Below, piece by piece: positions 1 through 9,400 of a stretch of 64,000 bases of DNA (the stretch's first letter is position 1; each line of letters starts with the position of its first letter). The stretch comes from Dysgonomonas sp. UBA7710 (GTDB lineage Bacteria; Bacteroidota; Bacteroidia; Bacteroidales; Dysgonomonadaceae), in assembly GCF_002482385.1 (NCBI RefSeq), contig NZ_DLFW01000049.1, positions 57,624-121,623 of the forward strand, written 5' to 3'. The notes under the pieces are model-generated. The model was not told the DNA's origin and made no database searches. It saw only the letters and a program-made list of their open reading frames with translations. A program made the position numbers and the translations under genes.

Positions 1-761
1 AGGCCCGGAATTGAAAGTTTACTAAGGACATCGCAAGGATCAGTACTTACAAATTGATCCAATTGATAACGATCCGGCTCATTACTTATACGTTCGCGTG
101 CCTCCGGGATGTATTTACGCACATCTGCGTCGGTGTGACTATCCCAAAAATCGGGTTTTCCTTCTGTATAATGCTGAAAAATAAGCTGATCGAGAGTTGG
201 AATAACAGCACCGCTAAACAATACCATAAAATCCACAATAGGATTGTTATTTGCGGCAATAGGAATTATCCACCCTGCCTGACTGATACCTACCAAACCA
301 ATGGGAATATTTTTATCTAACTGATGAAGTACATTTAGAGCGGTGCTTGCATCTTTAGCTAATAGAGTGAGATTAGCCGAATCAACGTTGTTAGTTCCTA
401 CTTCCGGACCGGCATAAATCCCTTCCGATTCGCCTACTCCGCGCTTGTCATAGGTTAACACCGAGATACCTTTTTCGGCCAAAAGCGATGCAAATTCTCT
501 CATCCGGGGTGCCTGACCAGAACCATGTACAAGGACTACCGCTGCATGCGAATGCCGTGGCGTGTAAATTGTGCCGGCCAAAGTGACTCCTGCACTCTCA
601 AATCTGATATCCTCAGCGGTCACGTCCGGCGATTGGGCTTTTACTTGATTCAAGGATACTAAGAGTAAGAGTGCAAAAAGACATCCCCTATAAAAAACAG
701 CGATATTTATTAATCTATCAACGCTTTTAATATAACTTATAATACAATCTTTTTTTGTCAT
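1..761 (-). CDS. Alpha/beta hydrolase, secreted, 3' end outside the window
   Basis: The reading frame starts at an ATG at 761 and is open to the window edge, giving 253 residues with no stop, so the gene is partial only because of the cut. The N-terminus is long and basic, followed by a hydrophobic stretch and an Ala-Gln cleavage site, which suggests export. The core has the alpha/beta-hydrolase pattern: an oxyanion-hole segment VLVHGSGQ, then YDKRGVGES, and a nucleophile elbow GISQAG with Ser as likely nucleophile. The catalytic Asp and His should lie in the missing part. The family covers esterases, peptidases and acyl hydrolases, and the substrate cannot be read from this fragment. Family assignment is secure, function is not. 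Confidence 0.8.
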   Translation of the reverse strand, partial: MTKKDCIISYIKSVDRLINIAVFYRGCLFALLLLVSLNQVKAQSPDVTAEDIRFESAGVTLAGTIYTPRHSHAAVVLVHGSGQAPRMREFASLLAEKGISVLTYDKRGVGESEGIYAGPEVGTNNVDSANLTLLAKDASTALNVLHQLDKNIPIGLVGISQAGWIIPIAANNNPIVDFMVLFSGAVIPTLDQLIFQHYTEGKPDFWDSHTDADVRKYIPEARERISNEPDRYQLDQFVSTDPCDVLSKLSIPG

Positions 762-856
762 ATTTCCAGATTTAAATTAGTTTGATTCACTTTATAATAA
801 GACATAACAGGCAAAAAAAGGTTACACATTTCTTAATAAAACACAAACATTCTTTT

Positions 857-887
857 CAAAAAAGAAAGCATCTCACTTTTGAGATGC
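857..887 (-). terminator. Rho-independent terminator of carB
   Basis: An 8-bp perfect stem GCATCTCA (868-875) / TGAGATGC (880-887) with a 4-nt loop, followed on the minus strand by a T-rich tail. It starts 25 bases after the carB stop codon. Confidence 0.8.
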
Positions 888-912
888 CTTCTAACATTAT
901 ATAAACAAGTGA

Positions 913-3900
913 TTACAGTTTATATTCTTGCCAGTTCTTGATCGGGATATCCGTTTCCTTCATTTCGCAAAAGGCCTGAATAAATGCACTTGCCAAACGG
1001 GCGTTCGTGATTAGCGGGATATTGTGGTCGATAGCTCCTCGGCGGATTTTATAGCCGTTGGTAAGCTCGCGGCGTGTATGATTCTTGGGGATATTGACAA
1101 TCAATTCGAACGTGTGATTCGACATCATATCCATCACATTGTGTTCCTTTTCTTCATCCGGCCAACTGACTACCATTGCCTTAACACCATTATCAGCCAA
1201 GAACTGAGCTGTTCCGGCTGTTGCGTAGATATCGTAATTGCTTTCCTGCAACATGACACAGGCATCCAGTAGGTCTACTTTCGATTTACTGTCGCCTGAC
1301 GAAACCATAACACTCTTCTTCGGAATATTATATCCGACCGAGATCATCGATACCAGCAATGCCTCACTGAAATCATCTCCCAGACAACCGACTTCGCCGG
1401 TCGAGGACATATCCACACCCAGAACGGGATCAGTGTTATGCAGACGGGAGAATGAGAACTGGGAAGCTTTTACGCCGATCCAGTCGATATCGAAATTTGA
1501 GTTATCCGGTTTTTCATAAGATGCATCCAGCATAATGCGGGTCGCTGTCTCGATGAAGTTACGTTTCAACACTTTAGATACAAAAGGAAAGCTGCGTGAA
1601 GCACGAAGATTACATTCGATTACTTTCACATCGTTATTTTTAGCCAGAAACTGAATATTGAAAGGTCCGCTTATATTTAGCTCTTTCGCTATCTTACGGC
1701 TTATCCGTTTGATACGGCGGGCAGTCTCGAAATATATCTTCTGAGCCGGGAAAACAAGTGTTGCATCACCGGAGTGTACTCCGGCAAACTCCACATGTTC
1801 CGAAATAGCATATTCCACGACCTCGCCATTTTTAGCTACGGCGTCGAATTCTATTTCCTTTGCGTTTTGCAAAAACTGGGAAACTACTACCGGATATTCT
1901 TTCGAAACCTTTGCGGCCAGCGTCAGGAATGTCTCCAGCTCCTCGGCATCGTGACATACATTCATCGCCGCGCCTGAGAGGACGTAAGACGGACGCACCA
2001 GTACGGGATAGCCCACCTTCTCTACAAATCCCTGAATCTCGCTCAGACTGGTCAATTCCTTCCATGCAGGCTGGTCTACACCAAGCTGATCGAGCATACT
2101 GGAAAATTTATGACGGTTTTCAGCCCTGTCGATAGACAATGGAGATGTTCCCAAAATCGGAATATCCTGACGATGTAACCTTATGGCAAGGTTGTTCGGT
2201 ATCTGTCCTCCCATCGATACAATTACACCCTTAGGCATTTCCAGATCGAGGACATCGAGTACCCGTTCGAATGATAATTCGTCGAAATAAAGACGGTCAC
2301 ACATGTCATAATCCGTAGATACGGTTTCAGGATTATAATTAATCATGATAGATTTATACCCCAGTTTGCGGGCAGTCTGCACGGCATTTACCGAACACCA
2401 GTCGAATTCTACCGAGCTACCTATACGGTACGCCCCCGAACCAAGTACCACGACCGATTTATCATTTTTGAAATACGGCACATCGTGTTCGCGCCTGTCG
2501 TATGTCATATACAGGTAGTTCGTCAGATCAGGGTTTTCCGAAGCAACTGTATTGATACGTTTTACAGACGGCAGTACATTCATCTTCTTACGAAGAGCGC
2601 GTACACGAAGGGATTCTTTTTCTACGTTGCCATCAGGATCTTCTACAAAGCGCGCAATCTGGAAATCGGAAAATCCGAGATGTTTTGCTTTTAGCAGTAC
2701 TTGTTCCGGGACATCTTCTATACTCTTATAATCTTTCAGGATAAGAGAATAGTCATATATATTTTTCAGCTTCTCGAGGAACCACGGGTCAATCTTAGTC
2801 AGGTCGTGTATTCTTTCTACGGTATATCCTTCTTCAAATGCTTTGGCAATAGCGAATATACGCAGGTCGGTCGGGTTCGAAAGTTCTTCATCGAGATTAT
2901 TGAATTCCAGCTCGCGGTTACCTACAAAACCGTGCATTCCCTGCCCAATCATGCGAAGCCCTTTCTGGATAATCTCTTCGAAGGTTTTTCCAATAGACAT
3001 TATTTCACCTACCGATTTCATACTGGAACCGATAAGGCGTGAAACTCCGACAAATTTACTTAAATCCCAACGCGGAATCTTACAGATCAGGTAGTCGAGC
3101 GAAGGGGCTACATAAGCTGAATTAGGCGTACCCATCTCTCCTATCTGGTCGAGAGTATAACCTAATGCGAGTTTTGCCGCAACAAAGGCCAATGGATAAC
3201 CTGTCGCTTTCGATGCCAATGCCGAAGAACGGCTCAGGCGGGCGTTCACCTCAATAACACGGTAGTCGTCAGTTTCGGAATTGAAAGCATACTGGATATT
3301 ACACTCCCCTACAATACCGATATGGCGGATGGCTTTTTTCGAAAGCTCCTGCAGCATGGTCAGTTCTTTCTCATCCAGGGAACATGTAGGCGCAACAACG
3401 ATACTCTCCCCTGTATGAATACCTAGAGGGTCGAAGTTCTCCATACTGGCAACGGTGAAACAGTGGTCGTTCTTATCTCTTATCACCTCAAATTCTATTT
3501 CTTTCCAGCCTTTGAGAGATTCTTCTACCAGTATCTGTCTGGAATAGGCAAACGAACTTTCACACAAGGTCTTGAACTCTTCCAGATTGTTACTGATGCC
3601 GCTACCCAAACCGCCTAAGGCATAGGCAGAACGTACCATCACAGGGAAACCGATACGCCTGGCAGCAGCAATAGCATCTTCCATTGTTTCCACAGCCTTA
3701 CTGACAGGTGTTTTCACATCTATCTCATTCAGTTTCTCTACAAACAGATGGCGGTCTTCGGTAGCCATGATCGCTTCTACGGAAGTACCCATAACTTCTA
3801 CTCCATACTTTTGGAGGGTACCGTTCAGATATAATTCCGTACCACAGTTAAGAGCTGTTTGTCCTCCAAAAGCGAGCAAGATACCATCTACGTTCTCTTT

Positions 3901-4137
3901 CTTTATTATTTCCTCAACGAAATAAGGAGTTACAGGTAGAAAGTAAACCTTATCGGCAATACCTTCCGAAGTCTGGATAGTTGCAATATTGGGATTAATC
4001 AATACAGTATAAATCCCTTCTTCTTTTAAAGCTTTTAAAGCTTGTGAACCGGAGTAGTCGAATTCTCCGGCTTGCCCGATTTTGAGTGCGCCCGAGCCCA
4101 GCACGATGGCTTTCGTGATCTTTTTGTTAATTGACAT
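913..4137 (-). CDS. carB: Carbamoyl-phosphate synthase large subunit
   Basis: A 1,074-residue protein of the length expected for CarB. It makes carbamoyl phosphate from ammonia (delivered by the CarA glutaminase), bicarbonate and two ATP, feeding pyrimidine and arginine synthesis in the cytoplasm. The two homologous halves are visible: both begin with a VLGSGA-x-(K/R)IG nucleotide-site motif (about residues 12 and 559), and each has an ATP-grasp domain with VRSAYALGG or VRPSYVLSG and an E-x-N-x-R metal/ATP motif (IEVNARLSRSSA and IECNLRASRSFP). The C-terminal MGS-like allosteric domain covers roughly the last 130 residues. No carA lies beside it, so the small subunit must be elsewhere. pyrE and argH, which use the same pathways, are about 43 kb away in this window. 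Confidence 0.97.
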   Translation of the reverse strand: MSINKKITKAIVLGSGALKIGQAGEFDYSGSQALKALKEEGIYTVLINPNIATIQTSEGIADKVYFLPVTPYFVEEIIKKENVDGILLAFGGQTALNCGTELYLNGTLQKYGVEVMGTSVEAIMATEDRHLFVEKLNEIDVKTPVSKAVETMEDAIAAARRIGFPVMVRSAYALGGLGSGISNNLEEFKTLCESSFAYSRQILVEESLKGWKEIEFEVIRDKNDHCFTVASMENFDPLGIHTGESIVVAPTCSLDEKELTMLQELSKKAIRHIGIVGECNIQYAFNSETDDYRVIEVNARLSRSSALASKATGYPLAFVAAKLALGYTLDQIGEMGTPNSAYVAPSLDYLICKIPRWDLSKFVGVSRLIGSSMKSVGEIMSIGKTFEEIIQKGLRMIGQGMHGFVGNRELEFNNLDEELSNPTDLRIFAIAKAFEEGYTVERIHDLTKIDPWFLEKLKNIYDYSLILKDYKSIEDVPEQVLLKAKHLGFSDFQIARFVEDPDGNVEKESLRVRALRKKMNVLPSVKRINTVASENPDLTNYLYMTYDRREHDVPYFKNDKSVVVLGSGAYRIGSSVEFDWCSVNAVQTARKLGYKSIMINYNPETVSTDYDMCDRLYFDELSFERVLDVLDLEMPKGVIVSMGGQIPNNLAIRLHRQDIPILGTSPLSIDRAENRHKFSSMLDQLGVDQPAWKELTSLSEIQGFVEKVGYPVLVRPSYVLSGAAMNVCHDAEELETFLTLAAKVSKEYPVVVSQFLQNAKEIEFDAVAKNGEVVEYAISEHVEFAGVHSGDATLVFPAQKIYFETARRIKRISRKIAKELNISGPFNIQFLAKNNDVKVIECNLRASRSFPFVSKVLKRNFIETATRIMLDASYEKPDNSNFDIDWIGVKASQFSFSRLHNTDPVLGVDMSSTGEVGCLGDDFSEALLVSMISVGYNIPKKSVMVSSGDSKSKVDLLDACVMLQESNYDIYATAGTAQFLADNGVKAMVVSWPDEEKEHNVMDMMSNHTFELIVNIPKNHTRRELTNGYKIRRGAIDHNIPLITNARLASAFIQAFCEMKETDIPIKNWQEYKL

Positions 4138-4216
4138 AGAATTATGGCTAATTGTAATAGATTATTTAGTAATTGCGTAAAGATAAAGCATTTTTATGAA
4201 TAAGCCCTAAAATATA

Positions 4217-4981
4217 TTATGGTGCTATATCGATAAATAATGGTCTGTGGTCTGATGCAATGCTGTCGTCCAACACTTTAGCATGATATACAGGATATAT
4301 GCTTCCTGTTGCCGTATATCCCATAATGTAGTCAATAACCCTATCGGGATTGACGGACGGAAAAGTCATGTCTTCTACATTATTAAGGATTTTCCATCCG
4401 GCCGATAAGAGTTTTATCTCTTCCGAATCAGGCTCTGCATTCAAATCTCCGATCAGAAAAACAGGCTTGCCATATGCTTTCGCTTGCTGGTTTATAATTT
4501 CAATTGAAGACTTGCGGTCTTCTTTGGTTAAGGAGAGATGTGTGGCAAAGATAATGTGATCTTCAAACTCGGCTATAAGGAGTGTACGTTGTTCTTCCTT
4601 TCCCGGCAGCGGTATATTTCTTGACGATAAGGGACTTCTTTTAGATAATATTCCTACGCCATATTTCCCTCCCTGAAATGAAATGGCAGCTCCATAAACG
4701 GCATGCATCCCGGTGAGATTACTTAATTTACCGAGAACATCAATACCATTGCTGCGTCGGGTTACACTGTCGATCTCCTGAATAGCCAGTACATCGGGAG
4801 ATACGGATTCTATTATATCTGCTATCCGTTGGTAGTTGGTTATATTATCCATACCACGGGCATTGCGGACATTGTAGCTCATAACCCTGAATGCATCCCT
4901 CTCGTGAGGATACTGCTCTTTCTGAGCAAATAAGGAGGACGTAAAAGCCACAAAAAAACAGGCTAGAAATAGTTTCTTCAT
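4217..4981 (-). CDS. Secreted endonuclease/exonuclease/phosphatase-family protein
   Basis: I place the start at the ATG at 4981 because it begins a clean signal peptide (MKKLFLACFF to LFAQ); an in-frame upstream ATG would add 11 residues that spoil it. The mature protein has the EEP fold signatures: SYNVRNARG near the N-terminus, the metal-binding Glu in VLAIQEID, GDLNAEPDS, and the terminal catalytic SDHRPLF. The family includes DNases, sphingomyelinases and inositol-phosphate phosphatases. At about 254 residues with a signal peptide, this is a periplasmic or exported metal-dependent phosphodiesterase; the substrate is unknown. It follows a non-operonic small ORF and precedes carB by 79 bases. 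Confidence 0.88.
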   Translation of the reverse strand: MKKLFLACFFVAFTSSLFAQKEQYPHERDAFRVMSYNVRNARGMDNITNYQRIADIIESVSPDVLAIQEIDSVTRRSNGIDVLGKLSNLTGMHAVYGAAISFQGGKYGVGILSKRSPLSSRNIPLPGKEEQRTLLIAEFEDHIIFATHLSLTKEDRKSSIEIINQQAKAYGKPVFLIGDLNAEPDSEEIKLLSAGWKILNNVEDMTFPSVNPDRVIDYIMGYTATGSIYPVYHAKVLDDSIASDHRPLFIDIAP

Positions 4982-5060
4982 TGTGTTGATATATAATTGT
5001 GTTAAAGGTACCAATATTTAGTATAGCGTCAGGCTCATTTATATAAAAATCAGTCTTCAA

Positions 5061-5195
5061 TCAGCAATTCCAGTCTGTGGAAGGATAAGCATTTATCAAT
5101 TTCCTTACTCCGACAGGGTATAATGTCATATCCTGCGCTCCCGAATGGGATATAACAAACAGGAGTGATAAGGGTAAAATGATAAGTTTTTTCAT
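5061..5195 (-). CDS. Putative 44-residue secreted peptide or gene remnant
   Basis: An ATG at 5195 opens a short frame with a textbook signal sequence: MKK, a run of Leu/Ile/Val/Phe, then SGAQ. Cleavage would leave about 24 residues beginning DMTLYPVG and ending DWNC. It ends at TGA, 80 bases before the EEP-family start. Two readings are possible: a genuine tiny exported peptide, or the 5' remnant of a longer exported protein whose remainder is gone. I do not recognise the mature sequence. The signal sequence makes chance unlikely, but expression is unproven. Confidence 0.4.
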   Translation of the reverse strand: MKKLIILPLSLLFVISHSGAQDMTLYPVGVRKLINAYPSTDWNC

Positions 5196-5212
5196 ATATT
5201 CCTTGTAAAATA

Positions 5213-5250
5213 AAAAGGATATACCCCTTTTATTCAGGATATATCCTTTT
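5213..5250 (-). terminator. Terminator after the DUF1573 gene
   Basis: An 11-bp stem AAAAGGATATA (5213-5223) / TATATCCTTTT (5240-5250) with a 16-nt loop, 20 bases beyond the DUF1573 stop. The A/T-rich ends let it act in both orientations. Confidence 0.7.
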
Positions 5251-5269
5251 CTTATATTCTAAAGGTTAA

Positions 5270-5662
5270 TTATTTACGGATAACTTCCCCTTTAATATTC
5301 AATCTGTAAATTGAGTCCGGCACATTAGAGAACACTGTTACATCCTTGTTGAATGTCCCCGGACGGCCAGTCGTAGAATAAGTTACTTTAATCTTACCCT
5401 CTTTGCCGGGCAATACCGGCTCGTTTGTATAATCCGGCGTGGTGCAGCCACAACTTGCCTGTACCCTTTGTATAAGGAAAGGCGCAGTACCTGTATTTTT
5501 GAAAATAAACTCGCAACTTACCGAACCGGCACTTTCTGCAACTTTTCCAAAATCGTGTACTGATTTTTGAAAAGTAACTTTAGGCGCTTTCTTACCGTCC
5601 TGAGCTGCGATAAAGCCTGTCGATAGCACTAATGCAAACAGGATAAGTCCAATCTTTTTCAT
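5270..5662 (-). CDS. DUF1573 family exported protein
   Basis: A 130-residue protein with a signal peptide (MKKIGLILFALVLS to IAAQ). The rest matches the DUF1573 pattern common in Bacteroidota: a short beta-sandwich with HDFGKV, FKNTGTAPFLI, a paired-Cys ASCGCTTPD turn, PG-x-EG-x-I-x-V-x-Y, and GRPGTFNK before a final strand. The family has an immunoglobulin-like (ASH/MSP-like) fold and no assigned biochemical role. It is flanked by its own terminator and has a possible -7 element about 68 bases upstream, so it is probably monocistronic. Located in the periplasm or at the outer surface. Confidence 0.9.
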   Translation of the reverse strand: MKKIGLILFALVLSTGFIAAQDGKKAPKVTFQKSVHDFGKVAESAGSVSCEFIFKNTGTAPFLIQRVQASCGCTTPDYTNEPVLPGKEGKIKVTYSTTGRPGTFNKDVTVFSNVPDSIYRLNIKGEVIRK

Positions 5663-5729
5663 TTTTCTAATTCTAAATTTACTAATTAATCGAATGTAGT
5701 TTCTAAGTTCTTTTGCTCTAAAGAGTTTA

Positions 5730-5737
5730 CAAATGTA
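5730..5737 (-). promoter_or_regulatory. Possible -7 element upstream of the DUF1573 gene
   Basis: On the minus strand this reads TACATTTG, matching the Bacteroidota -7 consensus TAnnTTTG, 68 bases upstream of the start. I could not find a matching TTTG at the -33 position, so support is partial. Confidence 0.45.
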
Positions 5738-5796
5738 ACAATAAAATTAACTACATGTTTAACTTTTTACATTATTTTGCATAGCATAGAGTTATA

Positions 5797-6450
5797 TCAG
5801 TTCATATATATCCATAAGAACACCGGTTTCTTTGATATTTTGAGTATCTCATCTACCTTACGCATCATCTCATCACTAATGACGGGGCATCCCTGACTCC
5901 AGCCCAGTGGCAGATGTTTGGGATAAATATCATGGTCGGCAACAGGAGTATGAGAATGTAATACGACCCAGCGTTTGAAGGCATTATTATTCGTCTTATC
6001 CAGTCCGTGCATCTTATAGTGGACATTGATACCCCAGCTGCTGTATGCACGGGCACCTATCTTATATTTTCCCAGCGAAGAGCAATAACTGCCTTCCACA
6101 TTACTGAACACAGGCTTCGATTGAGTACTTTCCATCCCATAGCCATGGCAGCAAAGGCTTGAATACCGTAGGGTATCTCTTATAAAGTCCCAGACAAAGA
6201 AGCGTTTCTTCCCCGAATGGATACTAAAATCGATAAGGATACAGTATTCTGTATTGTAACCTTTCGATTTGCAATAAGCCAGAGCTGAATCGGCTTTAGC
6301 CTTAAGGCGGATAAAAGCTCGCTGCTTTTCATCTTCTGTATTTCTATGCTCCGTCTGATCTGCCCTACTGTTGCAGGACTTGTATCTGATGAAAGATACA
6401 AGCCCAACCAGTAAGAGTGTGGCTAATATGACAGAGCCGAATGTTTTCAT
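5797..6450 (-). CDS. Membrane-anchored L,D-transpeptidase-like protein (YkuD_2 type)
   Basis: A 217-residue protein with one N-terminal membrane segment (about residues 5-22) and no clear cleavage site. The C-terminal half carries the L,D-transpeptidase-type active-site block: HSHTPV, then LGWSQGCPV with the nucleophilic Cys following Ser-Gln-Gly, as in the murein L,D-transpeptidase catalytic family found in Bacteroidota. Such enzymes cross-link peptidoglycan or attach groups to it in the periplasm. The preceding FVWDF and GRPVFSN-like segments resemble the beta-strands of the family, though the N-terminal part is divergent. It lies just downstream of the macroglobulin-like gene on the same strand with a 44-base gap, so co-transcription is plausible. 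Confidence 0.8.
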   Translation of the reverse strand: MKTFGSVILATLLLVGLVSFIRYKSCNSRADQTEHRNTEDEKQRAFIRLKAKADSALAYCKSKGYNTEYCILIDFSIHSGKKRFFVWDFIRDTLRYSSLCCHGYGMESTQSKPVFSNVEGSYCSSLGKYKIGARAYSSWGINVHYKMHGLDKTNNNAFKRWVVLHSHTPVADHDIYPKHLPLGWSQGCPVISDEMMRKVDEILKISKKPVFLWIYMN

Positions 6451-6494
6451 GTACCTGTAGTTTTAGCTGTAAAAGGTCTTTTGTATCATATTTA

Positions 6495-9400
6495 CTATTC
6501 TTTCACTGTCACCTTTATTCCCTGCGTATGCGATACAAATTCCGGTGCATACATACATTGAATAGTCGTGATTCCATTTGCATATTCCCCTGTACGGTTT
6601 ACATACACAGGATATTCCAACACATAAGTGCCTTTAGGCAGATGATCGAAGTAAAAATTAGTGGATGCGTCTTTCGCCATCTGATAGTATATCAGACCAC
6701 CGGCCCACCTTGTACCAGAAATAGTCTGCTGCGGTTCGAAACATGGCGCACGCATATCTTTCAACTGCACAAAATCCATATCCCTGTCGGTGCGTACTGT
6801 CAGACGGATTATAACTTTATCGCCGACTGTCAGCGGGTTCGACTCAGTTATCAGGGTCAAACCTTTTCCTGCTGCCGATACATTTTCTTTAAATAGCTCC
6901 TTGCTTACATTGAGATTGCCTTTTTGTGCAGTTATCTTGTCCGGATTTTCGTAATATTGCCAGTACATAGCACCATAAGCAGGCTGGGAAGAGGAGGTGG
7001 TTACTTCCACTCTTCCCATATCATTCGCTATTTCCGACTTATTCCATGTTTGTTTGAAATAGCCTGTTCCCAGTTCTTTATTTTCAGGTTGTACAGTCTG
7101 GCTTCCTACCTTGATTGCCGTCGGAGCGGGTTCTGTTGCAAACCAGTCCGTACCTGAGCTTAACAAGGCACTGATAGCATCAACAGACGCATGAGTGGAT
7201 TCCCATACTTGTGTACGCTTCTGATTCAGCAACCAGCGTTTCATCATATCCATATCCTCTTTAGATGCGCCGTTTTGTTCCAAAGCATCCATCAGGAATG
7301 TATGTACACTGATAGCAGATAATGACATAAATACATTGCTGCGGTTATTTGGCCAGTACATGCCCATTCCGGCATTCTTAACGGCATGTTCCCTGATTGA
7401 TTTTACAATCTTGTTTGCCTGCTCTTTTTCTCCGTTTTGTTTCAGTACAACCGAAAGGATAGAACGTTCATACAGGTTCAACTTAGTCCAGTTCCTGGTT
7501 GCCACATCTGTATAGAAACGCTCGGCAGCACGTGCTTCCTGACTAATCGGTATATCACGATAGAATGAGCGTACATAAGCAAATTCGAGCTGATTGGTAG
7601 AAATAGTTGTAATCTTTTCCCAGTCTTTATTATACTTTTTAAGGTTTTTGAAATCTTCCGCAATCTGATTATCAATATATTTCAATGCTTTCATTTGCAT
7701 TTCTTTTATCTCCTGCGGATACTCCACCTGTCCTGTTTTTTGCAAATTAGCATATCCGTAAAGTATATACTGAGTTACCGAACGGCTCGGATAAAGTCCC
7801 TTGTACCACGACCAGCCTCCGTCACTTGTTATTAGTTCCGCTAATTTCCTTGTAGCTGCGTCTGTTTGTTGTTTTGTATTATTCAGATCGAATAATAATG
7901 ATAAACGCTGCATTTGTTCTGTTTCGTCTTTGGCATCGAGTACCCAAGGCGTTTCTTCCAGTAAGACAGCTTTCAGTTCTTCATCTTTTTGAAGTTTGGA
8001 AACGAGCGTTTGCTTATCTGCTCCCTGCTTTTGCCAAGCCTGTATCATAGAAGCTACTTTCGGATACTGGCGGACAATCGAAGATCCCAATGTATTCACA
8101 TAATAACTCGCAAACCAGTTCACGGCGTTTTCATTCGACGGATTGCTCATAGTAGGCAATGCCTGTACCGCATACCATGCCGGATTGGATGCATATTCCA
8201 ATGTCAGGCGATAGTTGCTCGCTGTGTTTGACGTATTGTTATATAGTTTATCGAATGTGAATGTGCTTGTGCCCTGCTTCGTTATATCTATCGGCATGCT
8301 TTCCGTTACCAGCATGCGGTTCGATAATACGGCCAACACGTGCTGCTCACCGTCACTGAACGATTCGTTTTGTGCTACAATGCGGCAACCTATTAATTCT
8401 ATATCAGCAGGAATATCAAATATCCAGCTAACTGATGTAGAGGCATCTTTTTCAAGGGAGAATGTTTGTTTTTGGTTTGCCAGACCTAAATCTATTACTT
8501 TCTCTGTTGTAGGATCGAAGAATTCGATATGTACATCACCGGATAAAGACTTATCCGAGAGATTTGATATTTTAGTGGAAATACTTGTCTTATCTCCCTG
8601 ACGGACAAAACGAGGCATATTAGGCGTCACCATCAGTTCTTTACGGGTAACCACCATCTGCTCTAATGTACCTACACGCGCATCTTTATCGTGAGCCAAT
8701 GCTCTGAAACGCCACGTAGTATTGCTTTCGGGTACAGTGAAAGATATAAGGGTCTCGCCTTTTTCGTTAGTCCTCAACTGAGGGAAGAAGAATGCTGTCT
8801 CGTTGAAGTTCTGACGGATTTGAGGGGCAGAAGCAACCGGATTTGAAGGATCAAGTTTATCCAATAAGCCTTCTACACCTCCTGCCGAATCGGCGAAGGT
8901 AACAGATTCGTTAAGCATTCCCTGTGGTGCAGCAACAGGTGCTGCGCCTCTAATCATTATTCCATTTTCAGCCCTCACTTTTGAAACAGCTCCTGTCACC
9001 ACTTTTTCTTTTAGAACATGTTTAGTAATGAAAATTCCATTATCGGAATAGTTTAAATATTGTTGAGGAATATCTCCCAAAGCATTATTCCTTCCATATG
9101 AATATATATAATCAAACCAGTTGATGACATCTTTCGTCCTTTCAGGAATCGATATATCATATTGAGCCTTATAATAAAAATTAAACCATTGGGTATAATC
9201 ATTACTATACCATGGGAAATTGTAATTTATTGGCATTACATATTCCCTGCTTGTGTACGGACGGTTAAACGACCATGCCGTATACGGATACAGCTTATCC
9301 AGAGAAGTGTCATACATAGAAGTCAGCAGTTCTGCCAAAGCGGGTTGATTTGTTGTATCCTTTACGCTTATAGTCCATGTTTCGGCCTGTCCCGGACGAA

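Noticed and set aside
1832..2135. Long frames opposite to carB
   Set aside because: Shadows of the strongly conserved carB coding sequence.
4845..5060. A 71-codon minus-strand frame overlapping the 5' end of the EEP-family gene
   Set aside because: It reads in another frame over a well-supported signal peptide and core, and could not be joined to the 44-residue peptide convincingly.
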